Shown here: positions 44,896 to 54,215 of the stretch, in pieces
How the letters are laid out: each line of letters opens with the position of its first letter
Numbering within the stretch: the stretch's first letter is position 1
Origin: Deltaproteobacteria bacterium
Lineage (GTDB): Bacteria > Desulfobacterota > GWC2-55-46
Assembly: GCA_016218105.1 (NCBI GenBank)
Contig: JACRET010000043.1
Location: 1 to 64,000 of the forward strand
Direction: 5' to 3'
DNA: 64,000 bases
Made by a program: the position numbers and the translations under genes
The notes under the pieces: model-generated
The model's database searches: none
Told to the model about the DNA's origin: nothing
Seen by the model: only the letters and a program-made list of their open reading frames with translations

Positions 44896-45229
44896 AATGT
44901 CGATAATCAAGGGGATCATCGGGATAATCGGAAAAGAGATGAAAAAGAGCAAGCTTAAGAAGCTTCACGCGGTTAAGATAAAAGTAGGCGAGCTTACGGC
45001 CGTTGAGCCCGAGACCTTAAGGTTCTGCTTCGAGGCGTCGATAAAGGACACGCCGTGGGAGGGCGCGCGCCTTGAGATAGAGGACGTCCCGCTGACCGGC
45101 AAGTGCCGCGACTGCCATACCAAATTCCGTTTTCATAATTTCGTAAGCATCTGCCCGGTATGCAGGGGGAGGGCTATAGAGAAGCTCACAGGCACGGAGC
45201 TCGACTTGGTCTCGATAGACGCAGTCTAG
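44888..45229 (+). CDS. hypA: Hydrogenase nickel-insertion protein HypA
   Basis: Nickel metallochaperone that works with HypB. It has 113 residues. The N-terminal MHEMSII contains the nickel-binding Met-His, and the structural zinc site is CRDCHTKFRF...CPVCRG. It overlaps the peptidase gene and is followed 14 bases later by hypB. Confidence 0.96.
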   Translation: MHEMSIIKGIIGIIGKEMKKSKLKKLHAVKIKVGELTAVEPETLRFCFEASIKDTPWEGARLEIEDVPLTGKCRDCHTKFRFHNFVSICPVCRGRAIEKLTGTELDLVSIDAV

Positions 45230-45243
45230 AGGATAGAATAAAA

Positions 45244-45936
45244 ATGCACGACATACTGATAGAAGAAAAAATACTTTCAAGGAACGACGCGATAGCCGCC
45301 GATAACAGGAAGCTGTTCCGTGATAAAAACATATTCGCGATAAACATGGTCAGCTCGCCTGGCGCGGGCAAGACCACGCTGATCGAAAAAATGGTCCCGT
45401 ACCTTAAAGAGAGAGTTCAGAATTTTTCTGTAATCGAGGGAGACTTGGCCACCGACCTTGATTCGCAGAGGCTTTCGAAATACGGGGTACCCGTCAGACA
45501 GATAAATACAGGCAAGGCCTGCCATCTGGACGCCCACAATATCAGCCATGTGCTGCCGTGGCTATTCGAACAGCAGGATACCAGCCTGCTCATAATAGAG
45601 AACGTCGGGAATATGGTCTGCCCAGCCGAGTACGATCTGGGCGAGGACATGATGGCAACCGTGATGAGCTCGACCGAAGGCGATGACAAGCCCCTCAAGT
45701 ACCCGGCGATATTTAACGCATCCGACGTGCTCATAATCAACAAAACAGACCTCGTGCCTTATACGAACTTCGATATCGGGCGCGCGAGGGAGAACGCCTT
45801 GAAGATAAACCCGAACCTCGTCATATTCGAAACATCCTGCAAAACAGGTATGGGCGTCAGGGAATGGAGCGATTACCTCTCCGATTCCGTCAAGAACCGC
45901 CCTGTTTCGGGGAACCGACCCCTCAGCGAGGGATAA
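45244..45936 (+). CDS. hypB: Hydrogenase nickel-insertion GTPase HypB
   Basis: GTPase that drives nickel transfer. It has 230 residues, starting at the ATG at 45244. The P-loop is SSPGAGKTTLIEK. The metal-site Cys and His are in TGKACHLDAHNI, with a further Cys in NVGNMVCPAEYDLG. The G4 motif is NKTDL. There is no N-terminal His-rich or CCxxC nickel-storage segment, so it is the short form. It lies between hypA and hypF. Confidence 0.97.
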   Translation: MHDILIEEKILSRNDAIAADNRKLFRDKNIFAINMVSSPGAGKTTLIEKMVPYLKERVQNFSVIEGDLATDLDSQRLSKYGVPVRQINTGKACHLDAHNISHVLPWLFEQQDTSLLIIENVGNMVCPAEYDLGEDMMATVMSSTEGDDKPLKYPAIFNASDVLIINKTDLVPYTNFDIGRARENALKINPNLVIFETSCKTGMGVREWSDYLSDSVKNRPVSGNRPLSEG

Positions 45937-45937
45937 A

Positions 45938-48274
45938 GTGGACGACAGCGCAAGGATACATATAACAGGCATAGTACAGGGAGTGGGCTTTCGCCCCTTT
46001 GTCTATAACCTGGCAAGCCGCCATAACCTGAAGGGCTTTTGCCTCAACGACTCTGAAGGAGTGATCATCGAGGTTCAGGGTGGCGCCATATCCTCGTTTA
46101 TAGAAGAGCTTAAAACCTCCGCCCCTCCTCTCTCAAAGATCGAGACCATCACGGTAGAGCCTTTAAGCAGAAGCGGGGTATTCACGGATTTTACCATCAG
46201 GGAAAGCAGCGCCCAGGAAGGCAAATTCGTCCTCGTCTCCCCCGACATCGCCATATGCGCCGATTGCTTCAGAGAGCTCTTCGACCCGGCTGACAGGAGG
46301 CATCTCTATCCGTTCATAAACTGCACGAACTGCGGGCCGAGGTATTCGATAGTCAAGGACATACCCTATGACCGCCCGCGCACGACTATGGCAAAGTTCA
46401 GCTTATGCGAGGAGTGCTCAAAGGAATACCACGACCCGGCGAACCGCCGCTTTCATGCCCAGCCGAACGCCTGCTGCGCTTGCGGCCCAAGGGTTTGGCT
46501 TGGCGGAAAGGACGGAGGTGAAATCAGCGCCGGGGGCAATTTTGAGGTTATTAAAAAAGCGCAGACCCTTTTGAAAGACGGAGCGATACTTGCCATCAAG
46601 GGCTTGGGCGGATTCCACCTGGCGTGTGACGCCGCGAACGGCGACAGCGTCAAGAGGCTCAGGAGGAACAAGCGGAAGTCTTACATGAAAGACAAGGATT
46701 CAAACAAGCCCTTCGCGGTAATGGCCCCGGATGTAGCCACGGCAAGATCATTCGCCGCGATATCTGAATTAGAAGAAAGGCTACTCAAAGACCGCGTCCA
46801 CCCGATAGTGCTGCTCTCCAAGAACGGCGGGAATGCCTTATCAGAATCCGTCTCTCCTGATAACAGGTTTTACGGGACGATGCTCCCTTATACGCCGCTC
46901 CATCATATATTGTTCCATGGCGCGGGCTTTAACACCCTTGTGATGACCAGCGGCAATCTATCGGAAGAGCCGATAGTGACCTCAAACGATGAGGCGGTCT
47001 CAAGGCTCTCTGCGATAGCCGACAACTTCCTCCTCCACGACCGTGACATTTACATGAGGGTCGATGACTCGATCACGAGGGCGGAGGGGAAAAAGATAAA
47101 AATACTGCGCCGGGCCAGAGGCTATACGCCCGACACCATAGGCCTCGATGAAGGGATGGAAGAGATCCTCGCCTGCGGCCCGCTTCTTAAGAACACATTC
47201 TGCATCACAAAAGGAAGGCACGCCATCTTAAGCCAGCACATAGGCGATCTTGAGAACTACGAGGCGCTTCTATTCTACAAGGAAAGCTTAGAGAACCTTA
47301 AGAACACATTCAAGGCCAGACCCGGAATAATAGCCCATGACATGCATCCGGACTATATGAGCACAGGCTTTGCGCTCGAATACGCCAGGGAGAACCACAT
47401 ACCCGAGGATAAGATAATCCCCGTCCAGCACCATCACGCCCACATAGTAAGCGTCATGGCCGAGCACGGGTTAAAAGGCGGGGTAATAGGCGTCTCGTTT
47501 GACGGCACCGGATACGGCACGGACGGCAATATCTGGGGCGGAGAGTTTCTGATAGCCTCCAGACGGGATTTCAAGAGGGCCGCGCACATCGATTATGTCC
47601 CTCTTCCAGGCGGAGACCGGGCGATAAAGGAGCCCTGGCGGATCGCGCTCTCCTATCTCATCAACACATACGGGCTTAAATCCGCCGGAGCGGAGGCAAA
47701 AGAATTCTTCGAGAGGTTCGATTCAAGGGAGATCGAACCCGTCTTACAGATGCTGGAAAAGGGGCTCAACTCTCCCCTCACCTCAAGCGCCGGGAGGCTC
47801 TTTGACGCCGTCTCTTCGATCATCGGCGTAAGGGACAGGATCACCTTCGAGGCGGAGGCCGCGATAGAGCTGGAATCGATCGCCGATATCGGCTCCGCCC
47901 TTTCCAAAGGCCCTTACCCGTATGCCTTCATCGAGGGAGAGCCTTTCAGGATAGATTTAAAGCCCCTCATAAGGGCGATAACGGCCGACAAGAAAAGCGG
48001 CCTCGGGAATCCCATAATTTCAGGAAGGTTCCATCTTACAATATCTGATATAATAGTAAACTCAGCCAGAAAGATTAAGGATACCAGCGGTATAAATACC
48101 GTAGTCTTAAGCGGCGGGGTCTTCCAGAACAAGACCTTATCAAGCCTCGCGGAAGAGAGGCTTGATAAAGAGGGCTTTAACACCGTGTCAAACGAGAGGG
48201 TACCCGCCAACGACGGAGGTATATCCCTCGGCCAGGCCGTTGTCGCCTGGGAAACAGTCAAAGGAGAAAGATAA
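45938..48274 (+). CDS. hypF: Carbamoyltransferase HypF
   Basis: Makes the thiocarbamate precursor of the cyanide ligands using carbamoyl phosphate and ATP. It has 778 residues. Domains in order are acylphosphatase (HITGIVQGVGFRPFVYNLA), two zinc fingers (CADCFRELF...CTNC; CEECSKEYH...CCACG), a YrdC-like domain (about 200-390) and a Kae1/carbamoyltransferase-like domain with HHHAHIVSVMAEHG and SGGVFQN. It starts with GTG one base after hypB. Confidence 0.97.
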   Translation: MDDSARIHITGIVQGVGFRPFVYNLASRHNLKGFCLNDSEGVIIEVQGGAISSFIEELKTSAPPLSKIETITVEPLSRSGVFTDFTIRESSAQEGKFVLVSPDIAICADCFRELFDPADRRHLYPFINCTNCGPRYSIVKDIPYDRPRTTMAKFSLCEECSKEYHDPANRRFHAQPNACCACGPRVWLGGKDGGEISAGGNFEVIKKAQTLLKDGAILAIKGLGGFHLACDAANGDSVKRLRRNKRKSYMKDKDSNKPFAVMAPDVATARSFAAISELEERLLKDRVHPIVLLSKNGGNALSESVSPDNRFYGTMLPYTPLHHILFHGAGFNTLVMTSGNLSEEPIVTSNDEAVSRLSAIADNFLLHDRDIYMRVDDSITRAEGKKIKILRRARGYTPDTIGLDEGMEEILACGPLLKNTFCITKGRHAILSQHIGDLENYEALLFYKESLENLKNTFKARPGIIAHDMHPDYMSTGFALEYARENHIPEDKIIPVQHHHAHIVSVMAEHGLKGGVIGVSFDGTGYGTDGNIWGGEFLIASRRDFKRAAHIDYVPLPGGDRAIKEPWRIALSYLINTYGLKSAGAEAKEFFERFDSREIEPVLQMLEKGLNSPLTSSAGRLFDAVSSIIGVRDRITFEAEAAIELESIADIGSALSKGPYPYAFIEGEPFRIDLKPLIRAITADKKSGLGNPIISGRFHLTISDIIVNSARKIKDTSGINTVVLSGGVFQNKTLSSLAEERLDKEGFNTVSNERVPANDGGISLGQAVVAWETVKGER

Positions 48275-48275
48275 A

Positions 48276-48491
48276 ATGTGTCTCGGAATACCGGGAAGGA
48301 TAATAACCATAAAAGGCTCCCATGCCACGGTCGATGTGGCTGGGACTAAAAAAGACGCGTCCATCAAGCTCCTTCCGGGCTCTAAGGCCGGGGACTACGT
48401 GATCATCCACGCCGGTTTCGCGATAGAGAAGGTGGATGAGGAAAAGGCCAGAGAGACCTTAAACCTGATAGATGAGATAATAGAGAAATGA
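48276..48491 (+). CDS. hypC: Hydrogenase maturation chaperone HypC
   Basis: Small chaperone that carries the Fe(CN)2CO unit with HypD and binds the large subunit precursor. It has 71 residues from the ATG at 48276. The essential Cys2 is in MCLGIPGRI. The start is set by AAGGAG upstream; an earlier in-frame codon would lie inside hypF. It overlaps hypD by four bases (ATGA). Confidence 0.96.
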   Translation: MCLGIPGRIITIKGSHATVDVAGTKKDASIKLLPGSKAGDYVIIHAGFAIEKVDEEKARETLNLIDEIIEK

Positions 48492-49579
48492 AATACATAG
48501 ACGAATTCAGGCAAAAGAAACAGGCCCAGGGCATACTTGAGAAGATACGCTCCATCTCGAAACGGCCCGTGAGCATCATGGAGATATGCGGCACCCATAC
48601 CCATTCGATTTCAAAATACGGGATAAGGGAGGCGCTCCCGGCAAACATCCGCCTCATATCAGGGCCGGGCTGCCCGGTGTGCGTCACTTCAGCCGCTGAC
48701 ATCAACAGGATAATAGACTTCAGCAAAAGCCGCTCGGACGTCATCATCGCCACATTCGGCGACATGATGAGGGTGCCGGGCTCGCATTCATCGCTCCAGG
48801 AAGAGAGGGCGAGGGGCGGAGACATCCGTGTCGTATATTCTCCCCTTAATTCGCTCGATATAGCCAGGGCAAACCCGGATAAAGAAGTGGTGCTCTACGC
48901 CGTCGGTTTTGAGACTACGGCGCCGACCGTCGCCGCCACCATCCTTTCGGCCAGGGAAGAAGGGATTAAAAATCTTTCCGTACTGTCCTTGCATAAGCTT
49001 ACGCCTCCGGCGATGAAGGCCCTTCTTGACAGCGGCGAGGTGGAGATAAACGGGTTTATCTGTCCCGGCCATGTCACGGCCATTATAGGGGCGAAGGCGT
49101 ACGAGTTTCTCGCGTCCACTTATAAATCACCCTGCGTCGTGGCCGGTTTCGAGCCTATCGACGCGATACTGGGGCTCTACATGCTTGTTAAACAGCTTGA
49201 AGAGAACAGATGCGAGATAGAGATCCAGTACAACAGGGTCGTCACATGGGACGGAAACCAGAAGGCCCAGGAGGTCATTGACGAGGTATTCGAGCCAGGA
49301 GACAGCTTATGGCGCGGCGTCGGCATGATCCCCTCCAGCGGCCTTAAGATAAGAAACGCATACGCGGATTTTGACGCCGAGAGAAAATTTACGATAAAAA
49401 AGGGCGTAGACGCGGAGCCTCCGGGTTGCCTGTGCGGCAGCGTCCTTAAGGGGATCATCACCCCCGATAAATGCCCCTTATTCGGAAAAACGTGCACGCC
49501 TGAGCGTCCAGTCGGCCCCTGCATGGTCTCATCTGAAGGCACATGCGCCGCGTTTTACAAATACAGGAGAGTGGAATAG
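48488..49579 (+). CDS. hypD: Hydrogenase maturation protein HypD
   Basis: Scaffold on which the iron-cyanide-CO cofactor is built. It has 363 residues. The conserved motifs MEICGTHTHS, GPGCPVCVT and GFETTAPT are present. The 4Fe-4S ligands are in the C-terminal PPGCLCGSVL, CPLFGKTC and PVGPCMVSSEGTC. It is translationally coupled to hypC. Confidence 0.97.
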   Translation: MKYIDEFRQKKQAQGILEKIRSISKRPVSIMEICGTHTHSISKYGIREALPANIRLISGPGCPVCVTSAADINRIIDFSKSRSDVIIATFGDMMRVPGSHSSLQEERARGGDIRVVYSPLNSLDIARANPDKEVVLYAVGFETTAPTVAATILSAREEGIKNLSVLSLHKLTPPAMKALLDSGEVEINGFICPGHVTAIIGAKAYEFLASTYKSPCVVAGFEPIDAILGLYMLVKQLEENRCEIEIQYNRVVTWDGNQKAQEVIDEVFEPGDSLWRGVGMIPSSGLKIRNAYADFDAERKFTIKKGVDAEPPGCLCGSVLKGIITPDKCPLFGKTCTPERPVGPCMVSSEGTCAAFYKYRRVE

Positions 49580-49656
49580 GCCTGTTTAGCAGTTTTTCCA
49601 TTCCCTCAGGAACGAATGGACTGATAAAGACCGCGAATTTTTATAAAAGGACGATA

Positions 49657-50673
49657 ATGAAAAAAGACGATAGAAAAATACTCCTCGCCCACGGAAGCGG
49701 CGGAAACCTTACCCGGAAGCTTATAGAAGAGGTATTCGCCGAAGCGTTCCGCAACGAGCTCCTGGCCCCTTTAAACGACCAGGCCATCTTCAAGCTCCCG
49801 CATGAAAAACTCGCCTTCACGACTGACTCATACGTCGTAAAACCGATCTTTTTCCCGGGCGGCGATATCGGCAAATTATCCATCTGCGGCACTATCAACG
49901 ATCTAGCGGTAGGCGGGGCCGAGCCAGTTTATTTAAGCGCCTCATTTATAATAGAAGAAGGCCTCCCGCTGGACGAGCTTAAAAAAATAGTGGCCTCGAT
50001 GGCGCGGACAGCGAATGACTCGGGCGTCAAGATAGTCACCGGGGATACAAAGGTAGTGGAGCGCGGGAAAGGCGACAAGCTGTTTATCAATACCGCCGGC
50101 ATAGGTATCGTAAGGGACTCCGTTGATCTGAGCCCGGCGGCCATAAGGCCGGGAGACGTGATTATAGTATCCGGCACTATCGGAGACCACGGGATAGCGA
50201 TAATGACGCACCGGGAAGGCATACAGATGGACGTGCCGGTTGACAGCGACTGCGCGCCGCTTCACAACCTCACTTCAGACATGCTTAACGCGGCCGACGG
50301 CATAAAGGCCATGAGGGATCCTACGAGGGGGGGGCTGGCTACGGTACTCAACGAATTCGCCTCCGCTTGCGGATTTTCGATGAATATCAGGGAGGACGAC
50401 GTGCCTGTCAGGGAAGCGGTGAAAGGCGCCTGCGAGATACTGGGCTTTGACCCGCTTTATCTCGCTAACGAAGGCAAGCTCGTAGCGGTGGCTTCAAAAG
50501 AATCGGCGGAAAAAATCCTTCTTGCCATGAAGAAGAACCCCCTCGGAAAAGACGCGGCTATAATCGGGGAGGTCAAAGCTGAGCCTAAGGGCAAGGTGCT
50601 TCTTGAAACGTCTATCGGCAATAGAAGGATACTGGACATGCTCTCCGGCGAGCAGCTGCCAAGGATATGCTAG
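49657..50673 (+). CDS. hypE: Carbamoyl dehydratase HypE
   Basis: PurM/AIR-synthase-like enzyme that dehydrates the thiocarbamate on its own C-terminal Cys to thiocyanate. It has 338 residues from the ATG at 49657 (AAAGGACG upstream). The motifs LLAHGSGGNLTRKLI and DPTRGGLATVLNE are present, and the protein ends in the required PRIC with Cys last. The TAG stop codon is the first three bases of a MITE-like element (TAGCAGG), so the functional C-terminus depends on that junction. Confidence 0.97.
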   Translation: MKKDDRKILLAHGSGGNLTRKLIEEVFAEAFRNELLAPLNDQAIFKLPHEKLAFTTDSYVVKPIFFPGGDIGKLSICGTINDLAVGGAEPVYLSASFIIEEGLPLDELKKIVASMARTANDSGVKIVTGDTKVVERGKGDKLFINTAGIGIVRDSVDLSPAAIRPGDVIIVSGTIGDHGIAIMTHREGIQMDVPVDSDCAPLHNLTSDMLNAADGIKAMRDPTRGGLATVLNEFASACGFSMNIREDDVPVREAVKGACEILGFDPLYLANEGKLVAVASKESAEKILLAMKKNPLGKDAAIIGEVKAEPKGKVLLETSIGNRRILDMLSGEQLPRIC

Positions 50674-50818
50674 CAGGCCGCTGTCATGCATAGCGAGCGG
50701 TTAGCGAGCGAATCACAATTGAGATTTCCTTACATGCAAGTTTTTCGCAGCTTGCTGCGGGAAACTTCAAAAGTCCATCTGCTTCGTTGTCTTTGTCGCT
50801 CGTCACTGCGGCGTACAA
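50671..50818. repeat. Truncated MITE-like element after hypE
   Basis: It begins TAGCAGGCCGCTGTCATGCATAGCGAGCGG and continues with TTACATGCAAGTTTTTCGCAGCTTGCTGCGGG, the same arrangement as the right end of the 63417 element read backwards, then AAAGTCCATCTGCTTCGTTG as in 34628 and 54908. The second terminal repeat is missing and the match fades near 50818. The hypE stop codon is its outer edge. Confidence 0.75.
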
Positions 50819-50849
50819 AAAACCAAATATTCCCCCGGATGAAAAACGC

Positions 50850-51245
50850 TCAAGCCTCCGTGTCCAAGAGATGCCTCTTCCCTTCCAGAAAATCCTCAAA
50901 CCTCTTCAGGTCTTCTTTCGAGCAGTTCATGAATTTTACGTGCATCCCTTTGGGGTATTTGGGGTTATCTATATTTACCCCGACGACCTGGCCCTCGAAT
51001 TCGCTTAAGACCTTTTTTTCAGGAGGCATGTAAAATCTCAAATGTAGCGTTGCCCCCGGGTTTAATGGCGCTTCCGTCATTATGTAGACCCCGCCTTTAC
51101 ATGCGTTCAATATAAAATCCGCGCACTCATCCCTTTCACCCTCCCCGTATTTCACCTCAAGGCATATCGGGAACCTTATGTGATTGCGCCTGTCGCCTTC
51201 AAGCTCCTCGACATCCCCGCCCTTATCAATAAATATCTTGTCCAT
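50850..51245 (-). CDS. PilZ-domain protein
   Basis: Predicted cyclic-di-GMP effector. The 131-residue protein has the PilZ arginine motif RRNHIRFPICLEVKY, and the second motif (usually D-x-S-x2-G) appears as ILNACKGGVYIMT, so the Asp/Ser are replaced and binding may be altered. I start at the ATG at 51245 (AGAGG five bases upstream) rather than the GTG two codons earlier. The target process is unknown. Confidence 0.88.
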   Translation of the reverse strand: MDKIFIDKGGDVEELEGDRRNHIRFPICLEVKYGEGERDECADFILNACKGGVYIMTEAPLNPGATLHLRFYMPPEKKVLSEFEGQVVGVNIDNPKYPKGMHVKFMNCSKEDLKRFEDFLEGKRHLLDTEA

Positions 51246-51253
51246 ACACACCT

Positions 51254-52207
51254 CTAGCTCACTTTAAGGAGCACCTTGATTACGCCTTTCCTCTTTGCGA
51301 ATTCAAAGGCTTCCACCCCTTCCTCGACAGGGAATACGCGGCTTACAAGCGGCTCCACATCGACGGCCTTTTCCGCCAGGGCCCTTATCGCCGGCTTGAA
51401 TGGCCCGCACCTTGAGCCGATCAACGTTATCTCATCTATCACAACCGCGTTAAGGTCAGCTCCGGTCCTATCAGCCACTGTCGTCTTAAGTACGATAGTC
51501 CCTCTGGGCCTCACAAGCTTAAGCGCCTCTCTCAGCCCCTCTCCCCGCCCGGTACAATCCACTACTATGTCGTATTCCTTTTTTAACCCCTCAGTCCCCG
51601 GCGCAGTCTTGATACCCCTAGCCTCAAGGATCGAAAGCTTCTCCCTGCTGTGCCCTGCGGCTATCAGCACGCATCCGGTCAGCGAGAGCACTTCCGCCAC
51701 AAGTATGCCAAGCCTTCCGTCCCCAAGGACGCAGACGTTCTTATCCCTTCCGATATCGATCTGGTCGAGTATCTCAAAGGCCGCGGCGAGCGGCTCAACA
51801 AATACCCCTTCCTCATCCGAAATAGAATCAGGCAGCGCATGGAGGTTTTCTACAGGGAGCGTCAGGTACTCGGCAAACGCACCGTCTCTTTTGAAAATAC
51901 CCAGAACGCTCCTGTTCGCGCAGTGCGTCCGCATACCCCTATCGCAGTAATAGCAGCTGCCGCAGGAAAGATTTATCTCGCCCGTCACCCTCTCGCCTAT
52001 AAGGCCTTTGAGGGAAGCGTCTTCTATCACCCCGGAGAACTCATGCCCCGGCACGCCTTTAAAACCCATATAGCCCCTGGTGATCTCGATATCGGTCGCG
52101 CATATGCCGGCGTACCTCACCTTTATGAGGGCCTCACCCTCTCCCATTTCCGGGGCAGGGTAGCGGCTTGTATATTCAAGTCTTCCGTCGTATATGAGCG
52201 CTTTCAT
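51254..52207 (-). CDS. Zinc-dependent medium-chain alcohol/sorbitol-type dehydrogenase
   Basis: A 317-residue MDR oxidoreductase. Catalytic zinc ligands appear in GICATDIEI (Cys) and GHEFSGVIE (His-Glu). The four structural zinc cysteines are in CGSCYYCDRGMRTHC. The Rossmann glycine motif is VCVLGDGRLGILVAEVL. It is closest in pattern to threonine/sorbitol dehydrogenase-like enzymes. The substrate is unknown. It lies just upstream of the PilZ gene on the same strand (nine-base gap). Confidence 0.9.
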   Translation of the reverse strand: MKALIYDGRLEYTSRYPAPEMGEGEALIKVRYAGICATDIEITRGYMGFKGVPGHEFSGVIEDASLKGLIGERVTGEINLSCGSCYYCDRGMRTHCANRSVLGIFKRDGAFAEYLTLPVENLHALPDSISDEEGVFVEPLAAAFEILDQIDIGRDKNVCVLGDGRLGILVAEVLSLTGCVLIAAGHSREKLSILEARGIKTAPGTEGLKKEYDIVVDCTGRGEGLREALKLVRPRGTIVLKTTVADRTGADLNAVVIDEITLIGSRCGPFKPAIRALAEKAVDVEPLVSRVFPVEEGVEAFEFAKRKGVIKVLLKVS

Positions 52208-52242
52208 TTTTCAGATTATATCAGAAAGCCCTGATTTTTATC

Positions 52243-52275
52243 TAGCAGGATGGTTGAAAAAAACCCTGCCAGGGG
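52243..52275. repeat. Single terminus of the MITE-like family
   Basis: TAGCAGGATGGTTGAAAAAAACCCTGCC matches the left end of the 1627 element (TAGCAGGATG-TTGAAAAA) and then folds back (GCAGG/CCTGC). No matching second end is seen before the ABC transporter gene. It is probably a relic or a solo end. The rest of the 52276-52451 gap shows no gene. Confidence 0.55.
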
Positions 52276-52451
52276 TTACGCAAAAAAACACGCCAGCCGC
52301 CAAAGGGGATGTGACCGGAATCACATTGTCTACAAAGGATTTAATATATTTTGTAACTATCTGATTTCTAAAAGCAATCTTACCTTGAAACCCGATTGCT
52401 CCAATTGTTTTGAAGACGCTTGGGGTCACAGAGGAACTTAGCAAATAGCAG

Positions 52452-54215
52452 ATGGCTTCTACAATTGAAAAAAGCTGGTTTACCCAGGGCAGGCGAGCCC
52501 TGATCTTCATAGCCCCGCACAGGGGAGCCCTCCTCGTAATAATGCTAATGACCTTGCTGGTAGCGGCGCTTGGCGCGCTTGAGCCGCTGGTCATGAAATA
52601 CATCTTCGACAAACTGGGGACCAAAGTGGTGGCATCCCTCCTTTACGGCGTAGGGATGCTCATCGGCTTGAACCTTCTGCGCGAGGCTATCGGCGGCGTC
52701 TCCAACTGGCTTACCTGGCGCGTAAGGCTTCATATAAATGACGGCCTCCTCGACGCCACGGTCAGCCGCCTGCATTCTCTTCCCGTCACTTATCACAGCG
52801 AAGAGACCGTAGGCGGCATTATGACGAAGCTCGACAGGGGGATAAACGGGCTCGTCGGGGCGCTCTCGGAGATCGCCTTCAACGCATTCCCCGGTCTTGT
52901 TTACCTTATAATCTCTCTCGCCGTCATGTTCCGCCTCGATGCGAGGCTATCCCTTATAGTCCTCTTCTTCGCCCCACTGCCCGCCCTTATAGGCCTGTAC
53001 GCGGCCGACGAGCAGACGCAAAGGGACAAAATGCTCCTTGAACAATGGACGCGCATATTCTCGCGCTTCAACGAAGTCCTTACAGGTATTATTACGGTTA
53101 AGAGCTTCGCCGCCGAAGAACATGAAAAGCAGCGTTTTATAACAGGCGTCAAGGGCGCGAACAATATGGTTTTGAAGGGCGTCGGCATCGATACCTGGGC
53201 AGGCGCGGCAAAGAACATGATCGGGGTGTCCGCCAGGGTCGCCGCGCTTGGGGCAGGCGGGTATCTCGTTATCAGGAATGAGATCACAGCCGGCACGCTC
53301 GTCGCCTTTCTCGGCTACGCAGGCGGGCTCTTCGGGCCTGTTCAGGGCTTGACCGGGGTCTATCAGACGCTAAAGCGCGCCACGGTCTCCCTCGACACGA
53401 TCTTCTCGATACTCGACGCGCATGACAACATGGGGGACGCGCCTGACGCCAGACATGTCCATTCGTTAAGGGGCGAGGTAGTATTCGATAACGTCAGCTT
53501 CGGCTACACAAAAGAGGCGCCGATACTGAGGAATATAAATTTAAATATCAAACCTGGCGAGGTCGTCGCGCTAGTGGGGCCAAGCGGCGCGGGAAAGACC
53601 ACGCTTGTCGCCCTGCTCCAGAGGCTTTATGACCCGACAGGGGGCTCCATCCGCGTGGACGGGGCCGATCTCAAGGAGCTTAAGCAAAGGTCGCTCCGTT
53701 TGAAAATAGGGGTCGTATCGCAAGACGCCCTGCTCTTTAACGATACCGTAAAAAACAACATCTCGTACGGAAAGGTTGAAGCGAACCTTACCGATATTTT
53801 CAACGCGGCCAGGACGGCCAACGCCCACAACTTTATCATACGCCTGCCCGACGGCTACGATACGGTCATCGGCGAAAGGGGCAGCCGCTTATCCGCCGGA
53901 GAAAAACAGCGGCTGAGCATCGCCAGGGCCATTATAAAAGACCCTCCCATACTCATACTGGATGAGGCTACATCGGCCCTTGACGCCGAGTCCGAATCCC
54001 TCGTCCAGCAGGCCCTCTCGCGTGTCATGGAGAACAGGACCACGTTCGTCATAGCGCACCGCCTCTCTACGGTCGTCAAGGCCGACAGGATACTCGTCCT
54101 GAAAGACGGGGGCATAATAGAGGAAGGGAGCCATAAGGAGCTGTTAAAATCCGGCGGTTATTACGCTTCACTTGTGGAATGCCAGACCAGAGGGCTGCTC
54201 GTCGATGCGGCCTGA
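52452..54215 (+). CDS. MsbA-like ABC exporter (fused permease and ATPase)
   Basis: A 587-residue half-transporter: six membrane helices in about residues 1-310, then the ATPase. Walker A is GPSGAGKTT (376-384), the Q-loop is VVSQDALLFNDTV, the signature is LSAGEKQRL (about 480), Walker B is ILILDEATSALD (about 499) and the H-loop is IAHRLST. It is like MsbA or multidrug exporters and works as a dimer. The cargo (lipid A, lipid or drug) cannot be told. The ribosome site is weak. Confidence 0.92.
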   Translation: MASTIEKSWFTQGRRALIFIAPHRGALLVIMLMTLLVAALGALEPLVMKYIFDKLGTKVVASLLYGVGMLIGLNLLREAIGGVSNWLTWRVRLHINDGLLDATVSRLHSLPVTYHSEETVGGIMTKLDRGINGLVGALSEIAFNAFPGLVYLIISLAVMFRLDARLSLIVLFFAPLPALIGLYAADEQTQRDKMLLEQWTRIFSRFNEVLTGIITVKSFAAEEHEKQRFITGVKGANNMVLKGVGIDTWAGAAKNMIGVSARVAALGAGGYLVIRNEITAGTLVAFLGYAGGLFGPVQGLTGVYQTLKRATVSLDTIFSILDAHDNMGDAPDARHVHSLRGEVVFDNVSFGYTKEAPILRNINLNIKPGEVVALVGPSGAGKTTLVALLQRLYDPTGGSIRVDGADLKELKQRSLRLKIGVVSQDALLFNDTVKNNISYGKVEANLTDIFNAARTANAHNFIIRLPDGYDTVIGERGSRLSAGEKQRLSIARAIIKDPPILILDEATSALDAESESLVQQALSRVMENRTTFVIAHRLSTVVKADRILVLKDGGIIEEGSHKELLKSGGYYASLVECQTRGLLVDAA

